Shown here one piece after another: positions 17,154 to 27,261 of a stretch of 53,493 nt of DNA. This DNA is from Paenibacillus tarimensis. Lineage in GTDB: Bacteria > Bacillota > Bacilli > Paenibacillales > Paenibacillaceae. The DNA is taken from NCBI RefSeq assembly GCF_021532315.1, contig NZ_JAKGAO010000034.1, positions 1 to 53,493 on the forward strand, in the 5' to 3' direction. Each line of letters begins with the position of its first letter. Within the stretch, counting starts at the first letter, position 1. The position numbers and the translations under genes were made by a program. The notes below the pieces were generated by a model, which was not told the origin of the DNA, made no database searches, and was given only the letters and a program-made list of their open reading frames with translations.

Positions 17154-17411
17154 GCACTGGGTTGACCCCTAAGCAATATCTGACTGGTTAAGGTCAGATA
17201 TTTTATTTTTTGCGTCCGTACTAAATTAGTCCGGTAAGGATTGACAGAGACACAGAATGGCGATATAGTTATATCCAAGTAATCTTATTGGAATTGTATT
17301 TTAGAGATGGGAATAGCTTTCCCGTAAGGGATAAATGATAGAAGGATGACCGCTGGCAGCGCAGCAGGGCTGGACGGCCGGCGTGCGATATTCGGGAGGA
17401 TGATTCGTAAC

Positions 17412-18233
17412 ATGGAGAAGACAATTGTACTGCGTCACGAAGGCTTGGAGCTTGCGGCAACACTGCATTATCCCCGGATCGATGACGAGCGTCACGGCTG
17501 CAAGGCTCCGGCGGTCATCATCTGCCACGGCTTTGTCGGAAGCCGGATTGGTGTCGACCGCTTGTTCGTGAAGACGGCAAGGGCGCTGTCGGAGGCGGGA
17601 TACTATGTGCTTCGCTTCGATTATGCCGGTTGTGGCGAAAGTACGGGCGATTACGGTGCACTCGGCCTCGATTCAATGATCAACCAGACGAGAACAGCGC
17701 TTGATTACCTGCATGATATGGACTGTGTGGATGTCAGCCGGATTACGCTGCTGGGACACAGCCTCGGCGGTGCAACAGCTCTGCTCACGGCCGTGAAGGA
17801 CAAGAGAGTGCGCAGCCTCATCCTCTGGTCGGCTGTCGGGTATCCATTCAATGATATCGTCCGCATTATCGGGCGTGAGGGCTATGATGAGGCGATTGAA
17901 AAGGGCGGCACCGATTATGCCGGTTATACCTTCCAGCCTGCATTCTTCGAATCGCTGTCGGAGCATCAGCCGTTCGAGGCAGCCAGACGTTTCAGCGGCG
18001 ATGTGCTGCTGCTGCACGGAACCAGCGATGATGTGATTCCAGCCGACTACAGCTTCCTGCTGCAGAAGGTGTTCTGGACTCGCCAGGAGGGAAGCTGCGA
18101 CAAGGAGATTATTTTTCAGGCGGATCATACGTACTCCACGCGCAGGCATCAGGAAGAGGCGATTCAGCATACTGTGGAATGGCTGGCCCGGCACCAGAAG
18201 CGGCAGCAGGAGTGGCATCACTGGAGCATATAA
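17412..18233 (+). CDS. Alpha/beta hydrolase
   Basis: A protein of about 273 residues with the alpha/beta-hydrolase fold. It shows AVIICHGFVGSRIG (oxyanion region), RFDYAGCGES, the nucleophile elbow LLGHSLGGA with Ser as nucleophile, an Asp in LLHGTSDDVIP and a final His in QADHTYST. The pattern is that of the serine aminopeptidase S33/feruloyl-esterase-like group. The natural substrate is unknown. I chose the ATG at 17412 because GGGAGGA lies about 10 bases upstream. Confidence 0.88.
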   Translation: MEKTIVLRHEGLELAATLHYPRIDDERHGCKAPAVIICHGFVGSRIGVDRLFVKTARALSEAGYYVLRFDYAGCGESTGDYGALGLDSMINQTRTALDYLHDMDCVDVSRITLLGHSLGGATALLTAVKDKRVRSLILWSAVGYPFNDIVRIIGREGYDEAIEKGGTDYAGYTFQPAFFESLSEHQPFEAARRFSGDVLLLHGTSDDVIPADYSFLLQKVFWTRQEGSCDKEIIFQADHTYSTRRHQEEAIQHTVEWLARHQKRQQEWHHWSI

Positions 18234-18241
18234 TGACAAGC

Positions 18242-18282
18242 GGACGTTCAGCCGGCGAAGTGCCGGAGAGCGTCCTTTTTTT
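18242..18282 (+). terminator. Rho-independent terminator
   Basis: GGACGTTC pairs with GAGCGTCC, with an inner CCGGC/GCCGG stem, followed by seven T residues. It begins 9 bases after the hydrolase stop. Confidence 0.9.
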
Positions 18283-18367
18283 GGTTCCAAATAGGGACAA
18301 ACCCCATTAACTATGGTTTAATGTAAGAAACTGAGCACAAGTGGCTATAGAGAGGGAAGGGATTGTA

Positions 18368-19483
18368 TTGAATGGAATAACGCGTAGAATCCGCTTGATG
18401 CTGCTGCTCGCGGTATCTGCTGCGATGGTGCTGTCAGCATGCGGTCAGTCGGGTGAGCCCGCAGAGCCTGCCCAGACGGAGGTGCAGGAGGAGGAAGCTG
18501 TGAACAATGAGCCTGCTGTGGAGCCGGAGCCGACTGGACCGGTTGCGCCATTCACTGGACTGATTACACAGGCAGACCCAACTGCTCGCCCGGTAGCGGT
18601 TATGATCAATAATCACAGTAAAGCACGCCCCCAGTCGGGACTTACGCATGCCGATATGATCTGGGAGGTGCTCGCAGAGGGCGGCATTACACGGCTGATT
18701 GCGGTATTCCAGAGCGACACGTTCACCGATCCGGTCGGACCGGTACGCAGCATTCGGCCATATCTGATTGATCTGGCTGAATCATACCAAGCCATTATCT
18801 CGCATGCGGGCGCCAGCAATGACGCCTATGCGATTCTGCAGCGGCAGAAGAAGCCGTACCTGGACGAGATATCGAACGCGGGCAGCTACTTCTGGCGGGA
18901 CAAATCGCGCAAGGCGCCTCATAATCTGTACACGGATATTGAGAAGCTGCGCTCTGGCGCGGCGAGCAAGAAGTATGAGGAGTCGGTGACGATTCCGGTC
19001 TATCGCTTCAGCGAGAAGGATGCCATGCCTGCAGGCGAGGATGCGACCAAGCTGGAGATCATGTTCCAGATGCAAAATTATAAGGTTTCGTACGTATATG
19101 ATGCGGATAGCCGGTTGTATGCGCGCTCGGTTAATAACGAGCCTCATGTTGACATGAACAATAGCGAGCAGCTGAAGGCATCCAATCTGGTCGTGCTGGG
19201 GACTGCCCACCAGGTACTGGATAACGTGGGCCGTCTGGCAGTCGATCTTGACAGCGGCGGACCGGCGATGCTCTTCCAGGGCGGTAAGGTCATTGAAGTG
19301 GAGTGGCAGCGGGGCGGGGACGATGTGATCCGGATCATGAAGGACGGCAGTGAGCTTCCATTCATCCCGGGCAAGACCTTCTACCACATCGTACCGATGC
19401 AGCCGTCCTTCGACAGTCACCTGACGTATGGCACGGATGCATCCGGAGCGGACAGCCAGCCGGAGGGCGCGCAGAAGCAATAG
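18368..19483 (+). CDS. yerB: YerB-like lipoprotein (DUF3048)
   Basis: A lipoprotein of about 371 residues. The signal peptide ends in a lipobox LSAC with Cys about 23 residues from the start. A Glu/Pro-rich linker follows and then the DUF3048 domain with RPVAVMINNHSKARPQSGL, EVLAEGGITRLIAVFQ and VGPVRSIRPY. In Bacillus, yerB lies beside yerC, and both kinds of gene are in this window though 12 kb apart. Function is unknown. The TTG at 18368 follows AGGGAAGGGA and gives a normal signal peptide length. Confidence 0.85.
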   Translation: MNGITRRIRLMLLLAVSAAMVLSACGQSGEPAEPAQTEVQEEEAVNNEPAVEPEPTGPVAPFTGLITQADPTARPVAVMINNHSKARPQSGLTHADMIWEVLAEGGITRLIAVFQSDTFTDPVGPVRSIRPYLIDLAESYQAIISHAGASNDAYAILQRQKKPYLDEISNAGSYFWRDKSRKAPHNLYTDIEKLRSGAASKKYEESVTIPVYRFSEKDAMPAGEDATKLEIMFQMQNYKVSYVYDADSRLYARSVNNEPHVDMNNSEQLKASNLVVLGTAHQVLDNVGRLAVDLDSGGPAMLFQGGKVIEVEWQRGGDDVIRIMKDGSELPFIPGKTFYHIVPMQPSFDSHLTYGTDASGADSQPEGAQKQ

Positions 19484-19523
19484 CAGCAGGCTGATGCGCT
19501 CGAGCAGAATGCGGTGGTACAAG

Positions 19524-19579
19524 CCCCTGCCGGTTGACCGGCAGGGGATGTGGAGCAGCCAGCCAAGTCTGGCTGCTCC
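19524..19579. terminator. Two consecutive hairpins between convergent yerB and lysR-type gene
   Basis: A 10-bp stem with a 4-base loop (19524-19547) is followed by a second stem pairing GGAGCAGCCA with TGGCTGCTCC (19552-19579). They lie between convergent genes. No T tract is present, so they may be bidirectional terminators. Confidence 0.6.
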
Positions 19580-19610
19580 ATGGATTGCACTGCTGAGCGG
19601 TTTGTCTTCA

Positions 19611-20507
19611 TCAGGCCATACCTCGAAAGCTATCAATGAAGCGGCGGGCGCTCCTTGAGAGGTAGCGGTCCTTCTGCCACAGAATGCCAACATCGGATTG
19701 AAAGTCTGCATCCCGGATGCTCAGCATCTTCACGACGTCAGACGGGAATGAAGACATTACAGATTTGGGGAAAATAGTGGCACCGATGCCGCCGGCGATC
19801 AGCGACATGATAATAGCAACGCTTGAGCACTCGCATACGATATTTGGTTCAAAACCGTGACGTCTGCATTCGCTCATCACCTGCTCATGCATTCGTGTTG
19901 TCTGATCGGTCTTCAGCGCCAGGAAGGGCACGTCAGCCAGCTCCTTCATATCAATGGCGCTGACACCCGAGAACCCGGTCCAGATGCTGGGAATGACCGC
20001 TACGAACGGATCGGAAGGCAGCGGAAGAATCTCGTATCGTGCGTTCGCCGGCTGGGCTTCGAACGGCAGCCTGGCGACGACAAGCTCAATCGTCCGCTTC
20101 TCCAGCTGCTCGCCGAGATAGAAGTGGTCACCCTCCAGAATCTTGAAGGTTACCTGGGGGTATTGCGAACGAAACTGCTCAATGCGCTGCGGGAGCAGAG
20201 AGATGCAGGAGACGACAGAGCCGATGGAGAGTCTGCCCCGCAGGCCTTCATCCGTCTCCTTGACCTCGCGGATCGTCTCGTCAACCTGCTGCAGCAGGAT
20301 TTCGGCCTTCCGGCGCAGTGTCTCGCCTGCTTCCGTCAGCTTGAAGCGCTTGCCGCTCCGGTCGAACAGGGTGACGCCGAGTTCTTCTTCCATCAGCCGC
20401 AGCTGGCGGCTGAGGGGCGGCTGCTCCATGTTGAGCAGCTTCGCGGCCCTTGTTACCTGGCCTGCCTGCGCAACGGTAAGGAAATACTTTAGCTGGCGCA
20501 GATCCAT
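19611..20507 (-). CDS. LysR family transcriptional regulator
   Basis: A 298-residue LysR-type regulator. The N-terminal winged helix-turn-helix reads MDLRQLKYFLTVAQAGQVTRAA to LFDRSGKRFKLTEAG, and the rest is the two-lobed effector domain. The gene is divergent from ilvE, with about 130 bases between, so ilvE is a plausible target. The effector cannot be deduced from the sequence. The length is normal. Confidence 0.9.
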   Translation of the reverse strand: MDLRQLKYFLTVAQAGQVTRAAKLLNMEQPPLSRQLRLMEEELGVTLFDRSGKRFKLTEAGETLRRKAEILLQQVDETIREVKETDEGLRGRLSIGSVVSCISLLPQRIEQFRSQYPQVTFKILEGDHFYLGEQLEKRTIELVVARLPFEAQPANARYEILPLPSDPFVAVIPSIWTGFSGVSAIDMKELADVPFLALKTDQTTRMHEQVMSECRRHGFEPNIVCECSSVAIIMSLIAGGIGATIFPKSVMSSFPSDVVKMLSIRDADFQSDVGILWQKDRYLSRSARRFIDSFRGMA

Positions 20508-20639
20508 TACAATTCACATCCTGTCTATAGCAATGGAGTATATCTTAAAGGTATCATTAAAGAATAAAACCGATATTTTCAATATAGCTGATATGGTGGT
20601 AGCATTCAATTAACTAGAACAGAAGGGGCGTTGCAGGGC

Positions 20640-21722
20640 ATGACGGAAATCAGAGTTGAGCGGACCAACAAGAAGAAGAATAAACCGGAGCAGGGCAAGC
20701 TGGGCTTCGGCAAGCATTTTACCGACCATATGTTTATTATGAATTACACAGAAGGCCGCGGCTGGCACGATCCCCGGGTTATTCCCTATCAGCCGATTGC
20801 ACTGGACCCTGCAGCGAAGGTATTCCATTACGGCCAGACGATCTTCGAAGGCCTGAAAGCATACCGGACGGATGACGGCCGCATCCTGTTATTCCGCCCT
20901 CACCTGAATTTTGAACGGATGAACCGTTCCAATGAGCGGCTCGGCGTACCTGATGTGGATGGCGAGATCGCCATTGAAGCGCTACGCAAGCTGATTGAGG
21001 TGGACCGGGAGTGGATTCCAAGCGAGGAAGGCACATCGCTCTATATCCGTCCATTCGTTATTGCAACGGAGCCAGAGCTTGGCGTATCACCTTCTCTGGA
21101 GTACCAGTTCATCATCATCATGTCGCCGGTAGGGGCCTATTATCCGGAAGGCGTTAACCCCGTCAAGATTTATGTGGAATGCGATTATGTGCGCGCGGTC
21201 AGAGGCGGTGTCGGCGAAGCGAAGACGGCAGGCAACTATGCCGGCGGTCTGAAGGCGCAGGAGCTGGCAAAGGCCAAGGGCTATACACAGGTGCTGTGGT
21301 TAGATGGCGTACAGCGCAAGTATATCGAGGAAGTCGGCAGCATGAACGTATTCTTCAAGCTGGAGGGCAAGGTGCATACGCCGGTTCTGAACGGCAGTAT
21401 CCTGGCTGGTATTACCAGACGATCTATTATCGAGCTGCTTCGCCACTGGAATATTGAGGTTGTCGAGCGGGCGATTACGATTGAGGAGCTGTACGAGGCA
21501 GGCCGCGACGGCCGCCTGGAGGAAGCCTTCGGCACCGGTACAGCTGCCGTGATTTCACCAATTGGCGAGCTGAACTGGCAGGATGATCCGCTTGTCATCA
21601 ACGGCGGCAGGACGGGCGAGCTGTCCGCGAAGCTGTACGATACCTTGACGGGTATTCAGCAGGGTCGCATTGCCGATCCGTTCGGCTGGATGGTGGAGGC
21701 TGCCGGCCCGGAAACGAAGTAA
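20640..21722 (+). CDS. ilvE: Branched-chain amino acid aminotransferase
   Basis: A class IV PLP enzyme catalysing the last step of valine, leucine and isoleucine synthesis. Features are VFHYGQTIFEGLKAYR, the PLP lysine at about residue 195 in GEAKTAGNYAGGL, and EVGSMNVFF. The length of 360 residues matches the long (BCAT-II) form. The ATG at 20640 has AGAAGGGG about 11 bases before it; the TTG at 20631 is too close to that site. No T-box leader is visible. Confidence 0.95.
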   Translation: MTEIRVERTNKKKNKPEQGKLGFGKHFTDHMFIMNYTEGRGWHDPRVIPYQPIALDPAAKVFHYGQTIFEGLKAYRTDDGRILLFRPHLNFERMNRSNERLGVPDVDGEIAIEALRKLIEVDREWIPSEEGTSLYIRPFVIATEPELGVSPSLEYQFIIIMSPVGAYYPEGVNPVKIYVECDYVRAVRGGVGEAKTAGNYAGGLKAQELAKAKGYTQVLWLDGVQRKYIEEVGSMNVFFKLEGKVHTPVLNGSILAGITRRSIIELLRHWNIEVVERAITIEELYEAGRDGRLEEAFGTGTAAVISPIGELNWQDDPLVINGGRTGELSAKLYDTLTGIQQGRIADPFGWMVEAAGPETK

Positions 21723-21762
21723 CGGGAACGGACGCATACAGCAGACTTTCAGTAAACATAAG

Positions 21763-21804
21763 AGAACCCCTTGGCGGCTGCGATGGCAGTTTCCAAGGGG
21801 TTCT
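21763..21804. terminator. Terminator between convergent ilvE and metQ
   Basis: AGAACCCCTTGG (21763-21774) pairs perfectly with CCAAGGGGTTCT (21793-21804). It lies between the stops of two convergent genes. Confidence 0.8.
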
Positions 21805-21846
21805 TGTTATGCTTGGGCTTGCTGATCTTCATTCTGTAAGCTGGGC

Positions 21847-22737
21847 TTATTCGAATGCGGGAACAACAGCACCTTTGTATTTTTCTTCGATGAACTGTCT
21901 GACTTCCTCCGTGTTCAGTGCAGCGGCAAGCTTCTGGATCGCTTCGCTGTCCTTGTTGTCCGGACGGGCAGCAAGAATGTTCACGTAAGGGGAGTTCGAA
22001 TCCTCAATGATGATTGCATCTTCAGTCGGCATCAGGCCGGCTTCAAGCGCATAGTTCGTGTTGATTGCCGCCAGTGCCACTTCATCCAGTACACGCGGCA
22101 GAGTAGCTGCTTCAAGCTCAACGAATTCGAGGTTCTTCGGATTGTCGACAATATCAGCGATTGTAGCTTCCACGCCAATGCCATCCTTCAAGGTGATCAG
22201 GCCATTAGCTGCGAACAGCAGGAGGGAGCGGCCGCCGTTAGTTGCATCGTTCGGGATGGCAACCTTGGCACCGTCAGTCAGCTCGTCCAGACTCTTGATC
22301 TTGTTGGAGTAAGCGCCGATTGGCTCGATATGAACACCGTTAACCTTCACAAGGTCGTAGCCCTTCTCGGAGTTGAACTGCTCCAGGTAAGGCACGTGCT
22401 GGAAGAAGTTTGCGTCCAGCTGCTTCTCATATACCTGTACATTCGGCTGTACATAGTCAGTAAATTCAACGACTTCCAGCTCTACGCCCTGCTCCAGCAG
22501 CGAATCCTTCACGAAGTTCAGGATCTCGGCATGTGGAACCGGTGTAGCAGCAACGCTCAGCTTAACAGGCTCTGCATCAGGTGTTGCAGGAGCTGGCTCA
22601 GCTGTACCTTGATTCGTGCCAGCCCCTGTGTTGCCGGCTCCGGCATTGCCTGTGTTGCTGTCTTTCCCGCCAGCGCCGCACGCCGCAAGGGTGAACGCCA
22701 TAACGATGGTGAACAAGAGTACGATAGATTTTTTCAT
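21847..22737 (-). CDS. metQ: Methionine ABC transporter substrate-binding lipoprotein
   Basis: A 296-residue NlpA/MetQ lipoprotein with a signal peptide and lipobox LAAC (Cys20). A Gly/Asn/Thr/Pro-rich linker follows, then the binding domain with VAATPVPHAEIL, the FFQHVPYL block and IPNDATNGGRSL. It binds methionine outside the membrane and delivers it to MetI. A GGAGGAG site precedes the ATG. It is the last gene of metNIQ. Confidence 0.95.
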   Translation of the reverse strand: MKKSIVLLFTIVMAFTLAACGAGGKDSNTGNAGAGNTGAGTNQGTAEPAPATPDAEPVKLSVAATPVPHAEILNFVKDSLLEQGVELEVVEFTDYVQPNVQVYEKQLDANFFQHVPYLEQFNSEKGYDLVKVNGVHIEPIGAYSNKIKSLDELTDGAKVAIPNDATNGGRSLLLFAANGLITLKDGIGVEATIADIVDNPKNLEFVELEAATLPRVLDEVALAAINTNYALEAGLMPTEDAIIIEDSNSPYVNILAARPDNKDSEAIQKLAAALNTEEVRQFIEEKYKGAVVPAFE

Positions 22738-22836
22738 GATGATGTAACTCCTCCTATCCGGTTAAGGGATATAGTTTGGTTTATATTTATTGAACAGCAG
22801 GGACCCGGTTTGAAACGGAGCCCTGCCAGTACAACC

Positions 22837-23529
22837 TTACTTGCGGGTAAGTCTGCGGACGAGCCAGTCGCCCAGTGTTTGCAGCAGCTGCACGAGCACG
22901 ATCAGTAGGCCGACGGTGACGACCAGAATATCAGGCCGGAAGCGCTGGTAGCCGTAGCGGATCGCAAGGTCGCCAAGACCGCCGGCGCCGATTGCGCCTG
23001 CCATAGCGGTATACGAGACCAGGGTAACGGCCGTAATCGTGATAGCCGCTATAATACCGGTACGGGCCTCGCGCAGCATCACGCGCCAGATGATCGTCCA
23101 CTTGGAAGCACCCATGGCTTGAGCGGCTTCGATAACACCGCGGTCTACTTCGCGCAGCGCCGTCTCAACCAGACGTGCGAAGAACGGAGCGGCGGCAATG
23201 ACCAGCGGCGGGATCGCCCCTTTTACCCCAATGGAGGTGCCAACAATGATCTTGGTCAGTGGTATAATGGAGATCATCAGAATGATGAAAGGCACTGAAC
23301 GCAGTATATTAATGACATAAGACAAGACCGTATAGACAATCTTATTCTCCAGAAGCTGACCGCGGGTGGTCAGGAACAGCAGGACGCCGAGCGCAAGACC
23401 GAGCAGCACGGTGAAGAGCATGGAGAAGCCCAGCATTTGGATGGTCTGCTCGCTCCCGCGCCAGATTTCCTTCCAGTTGATCTCGGCAAAAAAGTCGATG
23501 AAATCCTGGTAAGCTGACAGGGTTCTCAT
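22837..23529 (-). CDS. metI: Methionine ABC transporter permease
   Basis: A 230-residue permease with about five membrane segments and the cytoplasmic coupling motif EAAQAMGASKWTII. MAGAIGAGGLGDLAIRYGY near the C terminus is typical of MetI. The ATG overlaps the metN stop (ATGA), which shows translational coupling. Confidence 0.95.
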   Translation of the reverse strand: MRTLSAYQDFIDFFAEINWKEIWRGSEQTIQMLGFSMLFTVLLGLALGVLLFLTTRGQLLENKIVYTVLSYVINILRSVPFIILMISIIPLTKIIVGTSIGVKGAIPPLVIAAAPFFARLVETALREVDRGVIEAAQAMGASKWTIIWRVMLREARTGIIAAITITAVTLVSYTAMAGAIGAGGLGDLAIRYGYQRFRPDILVVTVGLLIVLVQLLQTLGDWLVRRLTRK

Positions 23530-24530
23530 CCGATCACCTCCACATCAAGGCCGCGCTTGCGGAGTCCTTCGAGCACGCTGCCCGTATCAGCCGCGCTGCC
23601 GCGCAGCTCAACTACGAGCTGGCCGTAAGGCGTATCCTTCATCCGGGAAACCGTGCCCTGCAGAATCGCGAAGGTGGCGCTCGTCTTCTTCACTTCCTCG
23701 TAGAGGATAGGCTCGTACGTCACTTCACCGATAAAATGCACCCGCACTACGATACCCTCAGGCCGGTTATCGAAATGCCCGGAGTCGATTGTGTCGGCAA
23801 CCTGCGCGACAAAATCCTTGGTAACCTGCATCTGCGGCTTCAGGAAGACATCCAGCACATCGCCGGTCTCAACGACGCGGCCCTTGTCCATGACAGCAAC
23901 CCGGTTGCAGATGGAGCGGATGACGTTCATCTCATGGGTGATGAGCAGAATCGTGATCCCGAGCTGCCGGTTAATGTCGAGCAGCAGGGACAGGATCGAG
24001 CTTGTCGTCTGCGGGTCGAGCGCCGAAGTCGCCTCATCGCAGAGCAGGACATGCGGGTTGTTCGCCAGTGCCCGGGCAATGCCGACGCGCTGCTTTTGTC
24101 CGCCCGACAGCTGCGCCGGGTACTTGTCGCCATGCTCGCTGAGCCCGACGAGCTTGAGAAGCTCATCCACCCGGTTGCGGATCTGTGCTCTCGGCATCTT
24201 GGCCAGCTCCAGCGGGAACGCAACGTTTGCCCGCACAGTAGCCGTGGTAAGCAGATTAAAGTGCTGGAAAATCATGCCGATCCGCTTCCGCGCATCCTGC
24301 AGCATGCCTGACTTCAGCGCCGTCAGGTCGGTTCCGCCGACGATCACCCTGCCTTCGGTAGGACGCTCCAGCAGGTTGACGCATCGGATCAGTGTGCTTT
24401 TGCCGGCGCCGGAATGACCGATGATGCCGAATATATCGCCCTTGTTAATGGTAAGGGATACGTTATCGACCGCTGTCGTGACGAGCTTACCATTCTTATA
24501 GCGCTTGCTGATCCCTTCTAACTGTATCAG
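23526..24530 (-). CDS. metN: Methionine ABC transporter ATP-binding protein
   Basis: An ABC ATPase with Walker A GHSGAGKST, Q loop FQHFNLL, signature LSGGQKQRV, Walker B LLCDEATSALD and the C-terminal NIL/ACT domain expected of MetN (about residues 265-334). The start appears to be a CTG at 24528-24530: GGAGGG lies 6 bases upstream and IQLEGISKRYKNG follows, matching family N termini. The frame is open to 24656, but a good promoter overlaps that extension, so the longer form is unlikely. No SAM riboswitch is visible upstream. Confidence 0.92.
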   Translation of the reverse strand: MIQLEGISKRYKNGKLVTTAVDNVSLTINKGDIFGIIGHSGAGKSTLIRCVNLLERPTEGRVIVGGTDLTALKSGMLQDARKRIGMIFQHFNLLTTATVRANVAFPLELAKMPRAQIRNRVDELLKLVGLSEHGDKYPAQLSGGQKQRVGIARALANNPHVLLCDEATSALDPQTTSSILSLLLDINRQLGITILLITHEMNVIRSICNRVAVMDKGRVVETGDVLDVFLKPQMQVTKDFVAQVADTIDSGHFDNRPEGIVVRVHFIGEVTYEPILYEEVKKTSATFAILQGTVSRMKDTPYGQLVVELRGSAADTGSVLEGLRKRGLDVEVIG

Positions 24531-24627
24531 GGTAATCCCTCCATCGTAATGCCAAACTGGAGAGGGCGGATTGTATAAACATAGATTTAAAGGAATATTT
24601 ATTAATTCCGACCTCAGTACTTGGTTT

Positions 24628-24656
24628 ATTTTAAAGGATGTGGATGGTTTTTTCAA
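24628..24656 (-). promoter_or_regulatory. Sigma-A-type promoter of metNIQ
   Basis: On the minus strand TTGAAA (24651-24656) and TAAAAT (24628-24633) are separated by 17 bases. Transcription would start near 24620, about 90 bases before the proposed metN start. Confidence 0.65.
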
Positions 24657-24752
24657 TACTATTTTCTCGATATCACAAAAAAGGTTTCATCCCGTGTCAT
24701 TATCATGAATGAAGTAAGTTTTACCATCGGCTAACAAGAGGAGGGAAGCCCT

Positions 24753-25136
24753 GTGTACCAAGGAAAAGACAAGTCTTCAACCAGCGGTGAATCCCGGTAT
24801 GTACAGCAGCATCTGGCCAACGAACGGACGTATCTGGCATGGGTTCGGACGACGGTGACCGTCGGCGGTCTTGGCTTCCTGGCCGCAGGCGTCGTGTTCC
24901 GTTCAACCCGGCATGAGAGTGCAGGGCATACACTGGCGGCAATAGCCGGTATAGCGGCCGTAATCCTGGCAGGTGTCATCCTGTTACTGGCGACCAGGGA
25001 ATACTTCCAGAAGCGTGACGGGATCAACAGCGATTCCTTCCGCTCCGCCAGCGGCATCATCTGGTTCCTGTTCGCCAGCTTGGCTGTGATGGATATGCTG
25101 CTGGCTGTGCTGGTAATTCTGCTGCTGCTGCCTTAG
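24753..25136 (+). CDS. DUF202 (YidH-type) membrane protein
   Basis: A 127-residue protein with the DUF202 signature HLANERTYLAWVRTTVTVGGLGF and three membrane segments (about residues 39-57, 66-84 and 103-126). The molecular role of the family is unknown. The GTG start follows AGGAGGGAAG. Confidence 0.85.
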   Translation: MYQGKDKSSTSGESRYVQQHLANERTYLAWVRTTVTVGGLGFLAAGVVFRSTRHESAGHTLAAIAGIAAVILAGVILLLATREYFQKRDGINSDSFRSASGIIWFLFASLAVMDMLLAVLVILLLLP

Positions 25137-25235
25137 CTTCCCGGCTCGTGAGACACACATAGGAAGGCAGGCACAGCTTGGCGATATGACAAGTAAGAGT
25201 CAGTGGTCAGTGGTGTATAAGACATCTGGCAAACA

Positions 25236-25277
25236 ACAGCGGCACACCGCCTCGTAAGTAGAGGGACGGGTACCGCT
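25236..25277 (+). terminator. Possible terminator of the DUF202 gene
   Basis: ACAGCGGCA and ACCGCTGC flank a loop with GCCTC and GAGGGAC elements, followed by TATTTTAC. The stem is irregular. Confidence 0.35.
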
Positions 25278-25314
25278 GCTATTTTACATACAGCTCTTGA
25301 GAAGTATTGATTGA

Positions 25315-26841
25315 TTACGGCTGGGCGCTCCGCTCATGCGTCAGTTCCTTCAGTTCGGCAATAAGCTTCTCCAGCTCGCGGAAGCTGCTCAGCGTCTGGT
25401 CGACCATATGCCGCTGGTTATCGACGTTGGCGGAAATTTGCTGGAATGCGGCTGTCGACTCTTCCGTCACACTGGCAATCGTGCTGATCTCACTGACAAT
25501 ATGATTTGATGACAGCTTGATCTTGTTCGTCTTCTCCTCGACCCCGACAGCCTGCGTGACGACCTGATTGGTAAATTCGGTAATCTGGTAGAACACCGCC
25601 TCGGATTTCTCCGCTGACTTCTTGCCGTCTACCAGTGCCTCCTTACCGCGCATGACCTGAGTTGCAAGTGAGATGAACGAGTCCTTGGAGCCGTCCAGGA
25701 TCGAAGCGATCTCCTCGGTATATTTCTGCGAATTCTCGGCCAGCTTCTTCACTTCATTCGCGACCACAGCGAACCCGCGGCCATTCTCGCCTGCACGTGC
25801 AGCCTCTATGGACGCGTTCAGGGAGAGAAGGTTCGTCTGGCTCGCAATTTCCGAGATGGTTGAAAGGATGCTGCCGACCGCCTGATTCTGCGTGTTCAGC
25901 TGTTCCATCGACATGACGATCGCATCCATAATCTCTTCCACTACGCGAATCCGGGCAACCATATCCTGAATCTGGCCTGTTCCTTCAGAGGTAACCTTGG
26001 CTGTCTTCATGGACACATCCTTCATTCCGTTCGTATTCGCCGATACGGCAGCTATCTCCTCGTTTGAGAGGGCCATCGACTCAGACATTTCCGCTATGCT
26101 GGCTGCCTGGCTCTCAACACCCTTCTTAATCTCCTGGAAGCCGCTTGCCACTTCATTCGTAATCCGGCCGGTTGTCTTACTGTTCTCCTGCAGCCCCTGA
26201 TTGAACTGGTCCAGTACGGATACGGTCTGCTTCACCTTGTCCAGCAGTGAGGTGGTCTGAGCGGTAGCCTGACGAGACATCTGGATATTAAGCAGTGCCT
26301 GCCGCAGCAGCTTTTGTCCAAGCAATGACCCCATAATCAGCAGGATCAGAGTAATAATAAGCAGCATATTGAACATGATTAAATTCTCGTGTACCGGTAC
26401 GGTGACCGCCCCGGCAGCTATCAGACTATTCACCCCAGCCAGGGCAACAATCGAATAAATCAGCAGCGGGCGGTAATTCGGGTATAGACATAGAATGACG
26501 CCCGATAGGATGAAGATATCATCATTAAGAGAAGCCAGATTCAGCATTGTACTAATGATTAATAGAGAGGCGACAACGATATAAGGGGTGGATGTCAGCC
26601 CTTTCTTCAGACGGATAATCCCATACAGCACCCCGCTGGTTACGCCAAGCAGAACGCACAGAGGGAGGAACTGCCAGCCTTGGGCGAGAACGATTACCAT
26701 AGCACCCAGCAGGAAGAGTGATCCGAATAATCCGGCCATAACCTTGGTCCGCTGGAGATAAACTTGCTCGACGATACTTAGTGACTTAGGTGCTGGTGAT
26801 GCGGATGCTTCGGATGCTGCGGGTGGTGTAACGACATTCAT
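25315..26841 (-). CDS. Methyl-accepting chemotaxis protein without a periplasmic domain
   Basis: A 508-residue receptor. The N-terminal half has about six membrane segments (residues 35-180) and no extracellular sensor or HAMP domain. The signalling half contains the hairpin motif [23 protein letters not shown] and [16 protein letters not shown]. Such receptors probably sense membrane or cytoplasmic cues. AAGGAG lies 12 bases before the ATG. No other chemotaxis gene is nearby. Confidence 0.9.
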   Translation of the reverse strand: MNVVTPPAASEASASPAPKSLSIVEQVYLQRTKVMAGLFGSLFLLGAMVIVLAQGWQFLPLCVLLGVTSGVLYGIIRLKKGLTSTPYIVVASLLIISTMLNLASLNDDIFILSGVILCLYPNYRPLLIYSIVALAGVNSLIAAGAVTVPVHENLIMFNMLLIITLILLIMGSLLGQKLLRQALLNIQMSRQATAQTTSLLDKVKQTVSVLDQFNQGLQENSKTTGRITNEVASGFQEIKKGVESQAASIAEMSESMALSNEEIAAVSANTNGMKDVSMKTAKVTSEGTGQIQDMVARIRVVEEIMDAIVMSMEQLNTQNQAVGSILSTISEIASQTNLLSLNASIEAARAGENGRGFAVVANEVKKLAENSQKYTEEIASILDGSKDSFISLATQVMRGKEALVDGKKSAEKSEAVFYQITEFTNQVVTQAVGVEEKTNKIKLSSNHIVSEISTIASVTEESTAAFQQISANVDNQRHMVDQTLSSFRELEKLIAELKELTHERSAQP

Positions 26842-27261
26842 GTGATGTGATCGCTCCTTGGTAGTTTTTGTCGTAACGTGTCGAATTAGATGGGGGGTAA
26901 ATACTCCATAGCAGACGGGAAAATCCTTCTTGCTGGTGTGAAATTAATCATTCTTCCCTGCTGGACGCTGCCATCATGCGATAAGCTGATAAGTGCCTAT
27001 GTACAGCGGAATCACGCTTATATTTTATCGGCAGGAGAGGGTGGATTACTAATAGGGCCGAGCGGGAAAATGACAGCTGCTCGTGCGAAGAATTGCGGGC
27101 TTAGGTTGTGAGTGTGGGGGCTGTTTGAGAAGAGAGGATGTAACTGCGCAGCGTAATCTCACCGCACCTCTCCAGCGGGCAGCTGCTCGGTCTTCTCCAG
27201 CACCATGGTGCGCTCAGTCTCATTTACTAGGAAGGAGAGGCTGCATATTGTACAGAAAATA
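26842..27261. other. Non-coding stretch between the chemotaxis receptor and the aldo/keto reductase
   Basis: About 420 bases hold no convincing gene. A 73-codon open frame at 26890-27111 has no binding site and no recognisable sequence. Confidence 0.5.

Noticed and set aside
20508-20639. T-box leader before ilvE
   Set aside because: The leader is too short, and no T-box sequence or terminator/antiterminator pair is seen.
24531-24752. SAM (S-box) riboswitch upstream of metNIQ
   Set aside because: The conserved AGAGA and GGCAACC-type core elements are not visible in the leader.
26890-27111. 73-codon open frame after the chemotaxis receptor
   Set aside because: No ribosome site, no known pattern, and composition like non-coding DNA.
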